From assembly GCF_016862515.1 (NCBI RefSeq), contig NZ_BONC01000004.1, positions 124,001 through 188,000 on the forward strand: a stretch of DNA of 64,000 nt, in the 5' to 3' direction. The stretch's first letter is position 1, and each line of letters opens with the position of its first letter. Position numbers and translations under genes: made by a program. Shown here in pieces: positions 1-8,065 of this stretch. The notes under the pieces are model-generated. The model was not told the DNA's origin. It ran no database searches and was given only the letters and a program-made list of their open reading frames with translations. The DNA comes from Asanoa iriomotensis (GTDB lineage: Bacteria > Actinomycetota > Actinomycetes > Mycobacteriales > Micromonosporaceae).

Positions 1-1637
1 AGCTCACCGGAGAAAGCGGTGTGCGTCGCGTCTCCGGGCGCCCGGGCGGGCATGTTCGCGGAGGTCGCCGTCAGCGTGTAGGCGCCGGCGATGTCCAACT
101 GTCCGACAACGCCGGTGTCCTGGTCGGACATGATCTCGATCGCGCGGCCGGAGAAACAGCAGTCGATGATCGCGACGCGGGACGTGGCCGGGCTGTCCCG
201 CATCGCCAGCCGGATCAGCCGGTACGGCAACGCCGTGTACCGGACGCGGCGGGCCCGTGACCCGGTCAGGCCCAGGTGCAGCTCGCCGTCGCTGTCGACC
301 AGGCCGTGGCCCGCGTAATAGACCAGCAGCGTGTCGGTGGTCGTCTCCGCGATCTCGTCGATCCGCTCACCGATCGACAGGTCGGGGTTGACCAGCACGT
401 GCACGCGATCGGGCCGGAAACCGCCGAGCGCGGTGTCGGTAAGCGCGGCGGCCAGGTCGCGGGCGTTGGCGACGACCGTGGGCAGATCCGGCAGGTCGGG
501 GTCGGTGTAGGTGGCGGTCGCCAGGAGGACCGCGGCGGACCGGTTCGGGTCCGGCAGCCGCCCGGTCGTGGCCCTCCGCCGGGCCGGCGCGGAGGCCTCG
601 GGCGCGGCCGACACGCGCAGCGTGCCCTTGGCGAGGCCGTCCGAATCGATGATCGGCCCTAGGCGCGGCAGCCGGACCCGGGCGGTGACCAGGCGCACGA
701 ACAGGTGCAGGGTATCGACGTCGCCGACGAAGACCACCCCGGCGAGGTCGTCGTGGCGCAGCCGCGCCGCGGCGACGATCTTCCGCAGGCGGTCGGCGCT
801 CTGCACGGCCAGCGGTTCGACCAGCATCAGCACCTCGTCGCGGGTCAGGGCGACGTCGGTGTCGAGGTGGCTGAGGTAGAGCGCGACATCCGGGTAGTCG
901 CGCAGGCTGGCCAGGGCGTAGGTGATGTCGTCTTCGAGCAGGTGGCGGGCTTGGCGTGCGGAGGCATCCTTCCCGGTCATGACCTGCGCCCATTTGGCGG
1001 CGTGGTCGCGCTGCACGAGCCCACCGATGTACGGGCGGACCACGGCGTGCAGCGACGCGCCGCCCAGCTCGGGATACTCCTCGGCGGCCAGCAGTTGCAG
1101 TCCGCTCGCCGTGCGGCGGACCACCGAGGCGCCGAAGGCGTCGTCGTCGAGCTGGAAGACCGCGGCGGCATGGTCGACCGGGATCGCGTCGGGCCGGAGC
1201 GCCCCGAGGTGTGCCACGGCCGCGACCGGGTCCGGGACCAGCGTCAACGACGGCATCCCCGCGGCCGTGGCAGCCTCGACCAGGTCGGCACGTGCACCGA
1301 CACCGAACCCGACGGGGCAGGTCAGCCGGACGTCCGACAGGTTGTCGCCGGCGGCGGACGTGACCTCTCTCAGCAGACGCCCGAGCAGATGCGTCGGGCT
1401 GAACTCCCGATCGCCGAGCATGACTCGCGCCGCCCCGAGCCGGCGGCGGGGGTTGTCCAGAAAACGGTCGGGATCGAGGGCGTGCTGGCGCACCGCCCGG
1501 CGACCCGCGTCGATGACCCCTTCGCGAGCGAGGAACAGCGCGCACGGCAGGGCTTTCTGGCCGTCGAAGGTCAGGTGCTCGCCGTCGAGCATCGCGACGA
1601 TCGCTCTCGCACCGAGGTGGATGCCGAGGGCGGGCAT
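1..1637 (-). CDS. Hsp70-like / caspase-family fusion protein (C-terminus cut by window edge)
   Basis: About 545 residues are visible. The N-terminal ~330 residues read as an actin/Hsp70-type nucleotide-binding domain. There is a phosphate-1-like start (GIHLGARAIVAMLDG), and near residues 110-150 a stretch like the Hsp70 'PVxF...R..l..AA..AG....v.DPvAA' segment. From about residue 360 a caspase-like (peptidase C14) fold follows, with the His motif YYAGHG (H444) and the Cys motif DCCFSG (C494 fits the usual D-x-C-x-S-G position). The dyad is therefore intact. The reading frame stays open to base 1, so the end is outside the window. The ATG at 1637 is the first good start; the EACC1-like gene lies 13 nt upstream on the same strand, so the two are probably co-transcribed. 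The likely role is a protease effector coupled to a chaperone-like sensor in a conflict or cell-suicide system. The family assignment is from motifs; the role is inferred. Confidence 0.82.
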   Translation of the reverse strand, partial: MPALGIHLGARAIVAMLDGEHLTFDGQKALPCALFLAREGVIDAGRRAVRQHALDPDRFLDNPRRRLGAARVMLGDREFSPTHLLGRLLREVTSAAGDNLSDVRLTCPVGFGVGARADLVEAATAAGMPSLTLVPDPVAAVAHLGALRPDAIPVDHAAAVFQLDDDAFGASVVRRTASGLQLLAAEEYPELGGASLHAVVRPYIGGLVQRDHAAKWAQVMTGKDASARQARHLLEDDITYALASLRDYPDVALYLSHLDTDVALTRDEVLMLVEPLAVQSADRLRKIVAAARLRHDDLAGVVFVGDVDTLHLFVRLVTARVRLPRLGPIIDSDGLAKGTLRVSAAPEASAPARRRATTGRLPDPNRSAAVLLATATYTDPDLPDLPTVVANARDLAAALTDTALGGFRPDRVHVLVNPDLSIGERIDEIAETTTDTLLVYYAGHGLVDSDGELHLGLTGSRARRVRYTALPYRLIRLAMRDSPATSRVAIIDCCFSGRAIEIMSDQDTGVVGQLDIAGAYTLTATSANMPARAPGDATHTAFSGE

Positions 1638-1650
1638 GCCGTGAGCCTAG

Positions 1651-1986
1651 CTAGTCGTCGCGCAGGTGACTGAGGATCCGCAGAGCTATCTCGTGCGGGT
1701 CCTTGAGCGTGCCGGTGTCGATCTCGACCTCGCGGTCGCCCTCCTTGATCCGGATCCGCGTGCGCCGGACCCGGGTCCCGAGCCACACACCCACGGTCGT
1801 GGCGACCGCCGTCAACAGCTCGCCGTGCGCGGCCACGATTTCGACCGTGTCGGCGACCACCCCCATCTCCTGGTCGGCGGGCGACACCGGAGCGGGCCGG
1901 ACAACTGTGCCCCGGAGCATCTCGTCCCGCAGGAGCCAGTCGTAGAGCGGCGAGAACGCGTCAGGATCCTCAACGGTCACCAGCAC
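1651..1986 (-). CDS. EACC1-type effector-associated constant component
   Basis: This small protein of 111 residues matches the pattern of the actinobacterial 'effector-associated constant component' EACC1. It starts VLVTVEDPDAF, continues through an SPADQEMG segment into a hydrophobic helix (residues ~50-75), and ends in a short strand-rich tail (TRIRIKEGDREVEID) plus a helix. Family knowledge: EACC1 proteins accompany effectors such as caspases in NTP-dependent conflict systems. Here the next gene downstream is a caspase fusion, which agrees. The GTG start at 1986 is supported by a TACGCT box 6 nt upstream, typical of a leaderless transcript, and by the conserved start in the decayed copy near 12785. 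Function beyond association with the effector is not known from sequence. Confidence 0.75.
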   Translation of the reverse strand: MLVTVEDPDAFSPLYDWLLRDEMLRGTVVRPAPVSPADQEMGVVADTVEIVAAHGELLTAVATTVGVWLGTRVRRTRIRIKEGDREVEIDTGTLKDPHEIALRILSHLRDD

Positions 1987-1992
1987 GGACCG

Positions 1993-1998
1993 AGCGTA
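1993..1998 (-). promoter_or_regulatory. Leaderless -10 box for the EACC1-caspase unit
   Basis: TACGCT on the minus strand, ending 6 nt before the GTG start, fits the actinobacterial TANNNT -10 element with transcription starting at the initiation codon. The same box and its surrounding bases are kept in the EACC1 remnant at 12772-12777, which supports its importance. Confidence 0.55.
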
Positions 1999-2169
1999 CC
2001 CGGCCCGGCCGGTCCAACATGGACAAGGCGACGCCCAGCAGCGCCGGCAGGACCCACGACTCGCGCGGCACCGCATGGCTGCCAACCAGGTCTATCGACC
2101 GAGATCGACAGCATGTTCAATGCCGGGAAACCAGAGATCGACGAACCCACCAAGCCTGGTGTCCGGTGG

Positions 2170-2175
2170 CATGCT
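2170..2175 (+). promoter_or_regulatory. Possible leaderless -10 box
   Basis: CATGCT lies 6 nt upstream of the ATG at 2182. It deviates from TANNNT at the first base, but the spacing equals that of the other leaderless genes in the window. Confidence 0.35.
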
Positions 2176-2181
2176 GCGGGC

Positions 2182-2664
2182 ATGCAGGAGACCGCCCGCC
2201 TGGCCGGGTTCTTCGCCGCGCACGGCATCTGGTCCGTCGCCGACGGCGGGACGTTGACCCCGCTGCTCGGCTACGAACGGGCCGACGGGGAGCGGGGCAT
2301 GGTCCGGTTCGCCAACGAGGACGTCGGAGCGGGCGCGCAGATCGGCCGGCAGGCGCTGCGGGACAACCGGAACGGCGCTGTGCGCGCGGTGCTCGTGGTC
2401 GACGCCTACCTGCACCTGCACGCCGGCAAGGTGGACGCGCTCGTCGCGGAGGCGGTCGACTACGGGCCGCCATCGCGCACCTTCACGATCGGCGTGCCCT
2501 ACCGCCCGCAGGGCAGCCCGGGCGGGTTCGCGGTGCACCGCCCGAAGCTGCTGCAGGACCCGGGAGCCGAGGCCACGGCGTTGATCGAGGCGTTCTTCGC
2601 CGGCGTCGACGCGCACGAGCCCGCCGCACAGGTCTGGAACGCCAGCCTGGACGAGTCGATCTAG
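2182..2664 (+). CDS. Hypothetical protein, 160 aa
   Basis: The family was not recognised. The protein (MQETARLAGFFAAHGIW...) is globular with no membrane segment or signal peptide. It has a mixed alpha/beta look: a central strand AVLVVDAYLHLH, a YGPPSRTFTIGVPYRP segment, and a C-terminal helix rich in Ala. In-frame alternatives exist upstream (ATG at 2114), but a CATGCT box sits exactly 6 nt before ATG 2182, suggesting a leaderless start there. It is divergent from the EACC1-caspase unit (195 nt between starts) and convergent with the glycan operon, whose last gene ends 4 nt inside it. It could belong to the conflict locus or be an unrelated orphan. Confidence 0.6.
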   Translation: MQETARLAGFFAAHGIWSVADGGTLTPLLGYERADGERGMVRFANEDVGAGAQIGRQALRDNRNGAVRAVLVVDAYLHLHAGKVDALVAEAVDYGPPSRTFTIGVPYRPQGSPGGFAVHRPKLLQDPGAEATALIEAFFAGVDAHEPAAQVWNASLDESI

Positions 2665-3941
2665 CCCCGGCCGTCCTCGGCGGGTGGTTCCATCGGCGTG
2701 AGGTCGGCGAGGGTCCGCAGGGACTTGCGGCGGATCCGGCGAACCGTCCCCACGGTCGACTGGAGCTTTTCCTTCGTCGACAGGTTGTCCCGCCACATGC
2801 GGGCCATCGGCAGATGGCGCGTCCGCGGCGTCATCAGGCCGGCCGCCCGCAGCGTGACCAGCCGGCCCCAGACCGCACCCCGCGCGCGCAGCAGGTTGGG
2901 CTGTGACGCCGGCAGGAGCTCCGGGCCGACCTGCTCCAGCACCAGGGCGCCCGCGGCGATCGCGGCCTCGATCATCTTGAGGCCGCGTTCCGTGCGGGCC
3001 AGCACCAGCGAGCGGCCCGGGTCGCCGGCCGTGGGGCGGTACCACGGGTCACCGACCGCGACGTCCGCGAACTCGCCCGTGTGGTCGGCGCACAGGTAGC
3101 AGCGCCACTGGCGGTGCTTCTGCAGGATGTCGCCCCAGGACTGCTCGTAGGTCAGCGTCCGCTCGGCGGCGTCGCCGGGCACCGCCGTGCGGGCGTTGCC
3201 CGGCCAGCCGTTGCCCCGGTAGGCGACGTGCGAGATCTGGGCCGGGTCGTCGACGCCCATCACCTTGAGCATCTCCAGCGTGCCCTGGGTCGACGGGGTG
3301 CCGGCGCAGAACACCGCGATCGTCAGGCCGACCTTGCGGTCCAGCTCGGGGCGCTCGCGGCGGGCCATCGAGACCGCGGCCACGTCGCACGGCTTGCCGA
3401 TGAACACGCACGGCGTGTCGGCCGACTCGACCAGGTCGAGGCGCTCGCACGGGCTCGCGGGCGCGTAGCGCGAACCCGCGTGCGCCAACAGCTCCGCGCG
3501 GCTGCGGGACAGGCGGGCCTCGTTGAGGTACGGCACGTCCTCGCGGGCGCCGATGTGCAGCGCGCCGGTCATGCCCTCCTGCTCGATCAGGAACGCCGAC
3601 AGCGCGGTCGCCACGCCACCGCTCGAACCCGCGAACCGGATCGCGGGATCGGCCGCGTAGCCCTCGTACACCCGCAGCACCGGACCCCAGGCGGCCCGCA
3701 GCTCCGCGTACTCACCCGGACCCGCCGCACCCGAGTCGTGCTCCAGGCGCACGCCAGGGCAGCAGGACAGCGCGGCGGCGGCACCCGGGCCGCGCACCGA
3801 GACCAGCGGCAGCGGCCGGCGCCCGTACTCCAGGACGTCGCCCATCCGCACCTCGTCGGGCGCGAGGTAGGCGCAGACCCCACAGCCGGTGCACATCTTC
3901 TGTTCGGCGACGTCGTGAACGTCGCGCGGCGACCGGCTCAT
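2661..3941 (-). CDS. FrhB-like coenzyme F420 hydrogenase/dehydrogenase beta-subunit family protein
   Basis: The 426-residue protein has an N-terminal iron-sulfur motif MCTGCGVCAYLAP (C17, C20, C23). A core follows with FAGSSGGVATAL, FIGKPCDVAAV and a late YLCADHTGEFADVAVGD motif typical of FrhB-type flavin/Fe-S proteins. Family knowledge: such proteins reduce flavins or F420, and a subset sits beside polysaccharide pyruvyl transferases in exopolysaccharide loci, where the role is unclear. Its ATG overlaps the stop of the pyruvyl transferase by 4 nt, so the two are translationally coupled. This is the last gene of the five-gene leftward glycan operon. The substrate is not determined; a redox step on a glycan or lipid carrier is an inference. 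Confidence 0.83.
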   Translation of the reverse strand: MSRSPRDVHDVAEQKMCTGCGVCAYLAPDEVRMGDVLEYGRRPLPLVSVRGPGAAAALSCCPGVRLEHDSGAAGPGEYAELRAAWGPVLRVYEGYAADPAIRFAGSSGGVATALSAFLIEQEGMTGALHIGAREDVPYLNEARLSRSRAELLAHAGSRYAPASPCERLDLVESADTPCVFIGKPCDVAAVSMARRERPELDRKVGLTIAVFCAGTPSTQGTLEMLKVMGVDDPAQISHVAYRGNGWPGNARTAVPGDAAERTLTYEQSWGDILQKHRQWRCYLCADHTGEFADVAVGDPWYRPTAGDPGRSLVLARTERGLKMIEAAIAAGALVLEQVGPELLPASQPNLLRARGAVWGRLVTLRAAGLMTPRTRHLPMARMWRDNLSTKEKLQSTVGTVRRIRRKSLRTLADLTPMEPPAEDGRG

Positions 3942-5203
3942 GCGCCGGACCGGGCCAGGGCAACGATCTCGTCCATCTGCTCTCCCGCTCGCCGGATCGC
4001 CACCGGCACCCGTTCGGCCAGCTCCGCCGCGGCGGCCGAGCGGTTGGACCACGACTTCCACAACGTGTCGAGCAGTTCGTCGTCGCGCAGCGAGCGGGCG
4101 TCGGCCACGTGCCGCTCCTGGCCGACGGTGGCGAACACCCCGCGGGCCTTGAGGCTGTACGCGAGGATCGCCGCCGGCACCGCCGAGGAGAGCGCCGCGA
4201 TCGTGGCGTGCATCCGCATCCCGCAGAACCACGCGGTGCGGCTGATCACCCACTTGGTCTGGTGCGGGTCGAGCCCGCGCGGCGTGATCGCGATCCGGTC
4301 GCCGTACGTGGCGGCCAGGTCGGCCCGGAGCGCCTCGCTGGTCGCGGTGTCGTCGTCGGTGCCGCCGGCGGCCAGCACGTGCGGCACGATGATCACCCGG
4401 GTGTCGGGCTCCTCCAGCACGCGCTCGCAGATCTGCCGGGCCACCTTGCCACCGTCGCCGGCCAGCCGGAACTGGGCGATCCCCTCGGCCCGCGACATCA
4501 GACCGCTCACGTTGATGCCCATCACCGGACCGTCGGCGGCGGCGAACCACGCGGAAAGCTCGTCGAAGGCGGCACCCTCGGGCGCCCGCGGCTCGAGGCC
4601 GAACGCCACGTCGACGCCCTCGCGGTGCCGCCGCGGGTCGAAGTCGGAACCGAGCAGCTCGCGCAGCGCCGAGTAGCTGTCGGGGTCGCGGGCCCAGGCC
4701 ATCGCCGCGCCGCGGGCCAGGCCCGCCGCCTCGGCCCGGATCCGCGGGATCTTGAACGGGCCGTACGTCTGCGGCAGGAACACCAGCTTGCGCTTGCGCA
4801 GCAGGGAGAGCTTCTTGGGCCAGGCCACAGTGCGGAACCGGTGCTCGCCGTAGATGTCGCTGAAGCTGTCGCCGCCGCTGACGTCGAGCACCACGTCGGC
4901 GCTGTCGATCGCGTTGACGCCGTGGTTGCCCAGGCCGCCCAGCGCCGCGCTGAGCCGCATGTTCACATAGGACTCGGGGCGGTGGTAGCGGCGCGAGTGG
5001 CGGGCGCCCGACAGCGTGATCGGCACGGGCTGGCCGTGCACGTACGCGGTGCCCTCCCGCTCGCCCCAGCCGTCGTCGAACACCGTCATCCGCGCGTCCG
5101 GCACCCGGGCCAGGAACGAGCCGATCGTGGCCGCCCGCAACGCACCGACGCCCAGGTTCAACGTGGACCCGGGAACTCCAAAGAGACACGCCGCCACGCT
5201 CAC
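3938..5203 (-). CDS. Polysaccharide pyruvyl transferase family protein
   Basis: The 421-residue protein belongs to the WcaK/polysaccharide pyruvyl transferase family. It shows the family's N-terminal pattern (GVPGSTLNLGVGALRAATI), a DVVLDVSGGDSFSD motif (residues ~103-115), a PQTYGPF motif and a C-terminal GMRMHATIAALS segment like the conserved H-[AS]-x-I-x-[AS] motif. The reaction would be transfer of pyruvate from phosphoenolpyruvate to a sugar, forming a ketal on a surface glycan. It overlaps the PIG-L gene upstream and the FrhB-like gene downstream by 4 nt each. The usual length for the family is 370-430 residues. The glycan acceptor cannot be read from the sequence. Confidence 0.85.
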   Translation of the reverse strand: MSVAACLFGVPGSTLNLGVGALRAATIGSFLARVPDARMTVFDDGWGEREGTAYVHGQPVPITLSGARHSRRYHRPESYVNMRLSAALGGLGNHGVNAIDSADVVLDVSGGDSFSDIYGEHRFRTVAWPKKLSLLRKRKLVFLPQTYGPFKIPRIRAEAAGLARGAAMAWARDPDSYSALRELLGSDFDPRRHREGVDVAFGLEPRAPEGAAFDELSAWFAAADGPVMGINVSGLMSRAEGIAQFRLAGDGGKVARQICERVLEEPDTRVIIVPHVLAAGGTDDDTATSEALRADLAATYGDRIAITPRGLDPHQTKWVISRTAWFCGMRMHATIAALSSAVPAAILAYSLKARGVFATVGQERHVADARSLRDDELLDTLWKSWSNRSAAAAELAERVPVAIRRAGEQMDEIVALARSGA

Positions 5204-5829
5204 AGCGACATCACCGCCTTCTCACAGGTGTACGCCTCGGCATAACGCGACCGGCACTCCATACCGCGCAACCGGGCCAGGCCGAGGAAGACCTCGTCGT
5301 CCCACCAGTCGCGGTCCTTCTGTGACGGGAAATGGGTGTGCAGCAGCTCCACCTTGCGGCGGGCGCGCGCGTCCGGCAACGGCACGTAGACGTTACGCCG
5401 CCCCAGATCCCCGTCCCACTTCGGGATCTCGTAGTGCAGCACGACCGCGTCCCGGAAGGCCGTCGGCACGAGCTCGGCCAGCAGCCGGTGGTCCTGGTGC
5501 GCATCGTCCCTGGCCGGCGCGACCACCAGGTCGGCCCCGCCGAGAGCCGCCGCCTGGACCGCCGACTTGGCCCGCTCCCAGTGCGCGGGCGCCCGCCCGT
5601 CGGGCAGGTCGTGCAGCGCGAACGTGATGTCGGCGCCGGGCAGGAAGGCCGCCGCGGCGGCCCGGGCCTCCGCCTGCCGCTCCGGTGTGCCGCTGAGCAA
5701 CGTGTAGCTGACCGACAGGCCGGGGGAGGCCAGGGAGAGCAGCAGCCCGCCGGCACCGATCTCGATGTCGTCAGGGTGGGCTCCGAAGAGGGCGACCCGC
5801 CGGACGCCCGGCAGCGCGAAGGGAAGCAT
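5200..5829 (-). CDS. PIG-L family N-acetyl-sugar deacetylase
   Basis: The 209-residue protein has the LmbE/PIG-L zinc motif AHPDD (H18-P-D-D21) and the second metal-binding motif HQDHR (residues 111-115). Family knowledge: these zinc enzymes remove N-acetyl groups from GlcNAc-containing substrates, including nucleotide sugars, GlcNAc-inositol and glycan intermediates. The location between a nucleotidyltransferase and a pyruvyl transferase suggests action on an amino sugar of the same glycan. The ATG at 5829 overlaps the TGA of the upstream gene (TGATG), and its own stop overlaps the next ATG by 4 nt. No signal peptide is present, so it is probably cytoplasmic. Confidence 0.85.
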   Translation of the reverse strand: MLPFALPGVRRVALFGAHPDDIEIGAGGLLLSLASPGLSVSYTLLSGTPERQAEARAAAAAFLPGADITFALHDLPDGRAPAHWERAKSAVQAAALGGADLVVAPARDDAHQDHRLLAELVPTAFRDAVVLHYEIPKWDGDLGRRNVYVPLPDARARRKVELLHTHFPSQKDRDWWDDEVFLGLARLRGMECRSRYAEAYTCEKAVMSL

Positions 5830-6641
5830 CAGGAGATCAGCGCCGGCGCGAGCGAGCCGCCCGTGCGGTTGGTGTCCCAGAGCATCCACGGGCAGCGCGC
5901 CGAGTAGTAGAGCTGCTCCAGCTCGGCCCGGTCCTTGAAGGTGTCCGCCGCGCGCCAGAAACCCTTGTAGCGCTGGGCGATGACCCGCTCGGGCATCAGC
6001 CGCTCCAGCGCGTCCGGGACCAGCTCCTCGCCCTCGCGCATGTGCTCGAAGATCTCCGGGCGGAGGACGAAGTAGCCGCCGTTCTCCCACTGCGTCAGCT
6101 CGCGCATCGGCGTGATGCCGGTCACCCGGTCACCGTCGGCGATGTCGAGCACGTGGTGCGTCGACTGCACCGGCACGGCCAGCAGGCTGGCCACCGCCGC
6201 GCTCGCCTCGAACCGCCGGATCATCTCGTCCAGCGGCGCGTTGGTCAGCGTGTCGGCGTAGTTGGCCAGGAACATCGGCTCGTTCTCGACGTGCGGCCGG
6301 ACCCGCATCAGCCGTTCGCCGATCGTCGAGTTGAGCCCGGTGTCGATGAACGTGATGTTCCAGTCGGTGATGTCCGACGAGAACAGGTGCAGGTCGCGGT
6401 CGCTCATCGCGAGCGTGAAGTCGTTGGAGAGCGTCTCGTCGTAGTGCAGGAAGTAGTCCTTGACCGCGGCGGCGCCGTACCCGAGGCAGAGCACGAAGTC
6501 GGTGTGCCCGAAGTGCGCGTAGTAGCGCATGACGTGCCAGAGCAGCGGACGGTCACCGATCATGGCCATCGGCTTGGGCGCGGACTGTGCGTCCTCCCGC
6601 ATCCGCATGCCGAGGCCGCCGCAGAACAGGACGACCTTCAT
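5829..6641 (-). CDS. Sugar-1-phosphate nucleotidyltransferase (cytidylyltransferase-like)
   Basis: The 270-residue protein opens with the nucleotidyltransferase signature FCGGLGMRMRE (residues 6-16) and an APKPMAMIG substrate motif. It resembles glucose-1-phosphate cytidylyltransferases (RfbF type) in length, in an RMGERL-like segment (TIGERLMRVRP), and in the closing RYKGFWRAADTFKD stretch. The expected reaction is NTP plus sugar-1-phosphate giving NDP-sugar and pyrophosphate. CTP is the likely nucleotide but that is not proven. It is coupled by TGATG overlaps to the methyltransferase upstream and the deacetylase downstream. It would supply the activated sugar that the methyltransferases and epimerase of this locus modify. 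Confidence 0.83.
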   Translation of the reverse strand: MKVVLFCGGLGMRMREDAQSAPKPMAMIGDRPLLWHVMRYYAHFGHTDFVLCLGYGAAAVKDYFLHYDETLSNDFTLAMSDRDLHLFSSDITDWNITFIDTGLNSTIGERLMRVRPHVENEPMFLANYADTLTNAPLDEMIRRFEASAAVASLLAVPVQSTHHVLDIADGDRVTGITPMRELTQWENGGYFVLRPEIFEHMREGEELVPDALERLMPERVIAQRYKGFWRAADTFKDRAELEQLYYSARCPWMLWDTNRTGGSLAPALIS

Positions 6642-7870
6642 CACACCACCTCGAGGTCCGGGATCGGGAAGACCAGCCGGCCGCCCCACTCTCGCACGTA
6701 GGAGAGCTGAGCCGCGATCTCGGTGCGCAGGTTCCACGGCAGCACCAGCACGTAGTCCGGGCGGTCCTGGGCGATCCGCTCCGGCGCGTGGATCGGGATG
6801 TGCGTGCCCGGCAGGAACATGCCCTGCTTGTGCGGGCTGCGGTCGACCGTGTATTCGAGCAGGTCCGACCGGATGCCGCAGTGGTTGAGCAGCGTGTTGC
6901 CCTTGCCGGGGGCGCCGTAGCCGACGACCCGCTTGCCCTCGGCCCGCGCGCCGATGAGGAACTCGAGCAGGTCCCGCTTGATGTCGAAGACCGCCTCGGC
7001 GAAGCCCTTGTGGCCCTCGACGGTGTGCAGCCCGGCCTCCGCCTCGGCCTCGAGCACCGACTTGACGTTGCTGGACGACTCGCCCGCGGCGGCGCCGTGC
7101 CGGGCGTGCACGCGCAATGACCCACCGTGCGTGGACAGCTCCTCGACGTCGACCACGACCAGGCCGGCGGTGGCCAGCGCGCGCTGCGCGGTGAGCAGCG
7201 AAAGATACTGGTAGTGCTCGTGGTAGATCGTGTCGTACTGGCGCCGCTCGATCAGCCGCAGCAGGTGCGGGAACTCCAGCGTCACCAGGCCCTCGGGCTT
7301 GACCAGCGCGGCCAGCCCGGCGGTGAACCCGACGAGGTTTGGCACGTGTGCGTAGACGTTGTTGCCGGCGACCAGGTCGGCCCGGCCGTATTCCGCGGCC
7401 AGCGCCGCGCCCGTCTCCGCGCCGAGGAACTCGTTGGCGGTCCGGATCCCCTTGCCGCGCGCGACCTCGGCGATGTTGGCGGCCGGCTCGACCCCGAGCA
7501 CCGGGATGCCGCGGGCGACGAAGTGCTGCAGCAGGTAGCCGTCGTTGCTGGCCACCTCGGTGACCAGGCTCTCCGGCCCGAGGCCCAGCTGCTCGGCCAT
7601 CGTGTCGGCGTAGCGCTTGGCGTGCGCCACCCACGAGTCCGAGTACGAGGAGAAGTAGGCGTAATCGGAGAAGATGTCCTCGCCCGCGACATATGCGGGC
7701 AACTGCACCAACAGGCAGCTCGGGCAGAGCCGCACGTGCAGCGGGTAGAACGTCTCGGCGCTGTCGAGCCGCGCCGCTGGCAAGTAGCTCTCGCACAGTG
7801 GGGACATGCCCAGGTCGACGAAGGTCTCGGTCAACTCCGCCGCACAAAGGCGACATACGGCTGTTGTCAT
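6641..7870 (-). CDS. Zinc-finger sugar C-methyltransferase (TylC3/NovU type)
   Basis: The 409-residue protein has the three-part structure of sugar C-methyltransferases. An N-terminal zinc-binding domain carries two CxxC pairs (C6/C9 and C48/C51). A central SAM-binding domain contains EVASNDGYLL and later the YHEHYQY motif (around residues 215-221), which holds the catalytic His/Tyr of this family. The C-terminal domain has a Rossmann-like GYGAPGKGNTLL segment. The length matches the family norm (about 410). ATG 7870 was chosen because it starts just before the first CxxC; longer in-frame starts would add a non-conserved tail. It is the first gene of the leftward operon, divergent from the epimerase. 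The expected job is C-methylation of an NDP-4-keto-sugar made with its neighbours. Confidence 0.86.
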   Translation of the reverse strand: MTTAVCRLCAAELTETFVDLGMSPLCESYLPAARLDSAETFYPLHVRLCPSCLLVQLPAYVAGEDIFSDYAYFSSYSDSWVAHAKRYADTMAEQLGLGPESLVTEVASNDGYLLQHFVARGIPVLGVEPAANIAEVARGKGIRTANEFLGAETGAALAAEYGRADLVAGNNVYAHVPNLVGFTAGLAALVKPEGLVTLEFPHLLRLIERRQYDTIYHEHYQYLSLLTAQRALATAGLVVVDVEELSTHGGSLRVHARHGAAAGESSSNVKSVLEAEAEAGLHTVEGHKGFAEAVFDIKRDLLEFLIGARAEGKRVVGYGAPGKGNTLLNHCGIRSDLLEYTVDRSPHKQGMFLPGTHIPIHAPERIAQDRPDYVLVLPWNLRTEIAAQLSYVREWGGRLVFPIPDLEVV

Positions 7871-8065
7871 GCGCACGTACCCCGAATTCGAGCAAACACC
7901 AGTCAGCGCGAACGGTCGGCCCCGGCCCGCGCCCGGCGAAACGCTAGCCAGGTGGCGCTTCGCCATGGGGCGTGGAGTAAGAAGTCCGACACTAGTCCCG
8001 CTCCCCGTAACACGGCGTCCGTAGACTCGCGGGTCTCACCCCGGACAACGCTGCGGAGCTTCACC
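7871..8065. promoter_or_regulatory. Divergent promoter region of the glycan locus
   Basis: This 195-nt region separates the leftward operon (start 7870) from the rightward operon (start 8066). A TAGACT sequence at 8022-8027 could be a -10 element for the rightward operon, and a GGAG at 8055-8058 precedes ATG 8066 at good spacing. I see no clear inverted repeat. Confidence 0.4.

Noticed and set aside
367-1545. Long minus-strand frame of 392 codons inside the caspase gene
   Set aside because: Arg/Ala/Gly/Pro-rich composition with no motifs; the neighbouring frame encodes the Hsp70-caspase protein with clear catalytic motifs.
2661-5189. 842-codon minus-strand frame covering two genes
   Set aside because: Only its second half, from 3941, is the FrhB-like protein. 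The first half is an off-frame shadow of the pyruvyl transferase gene.
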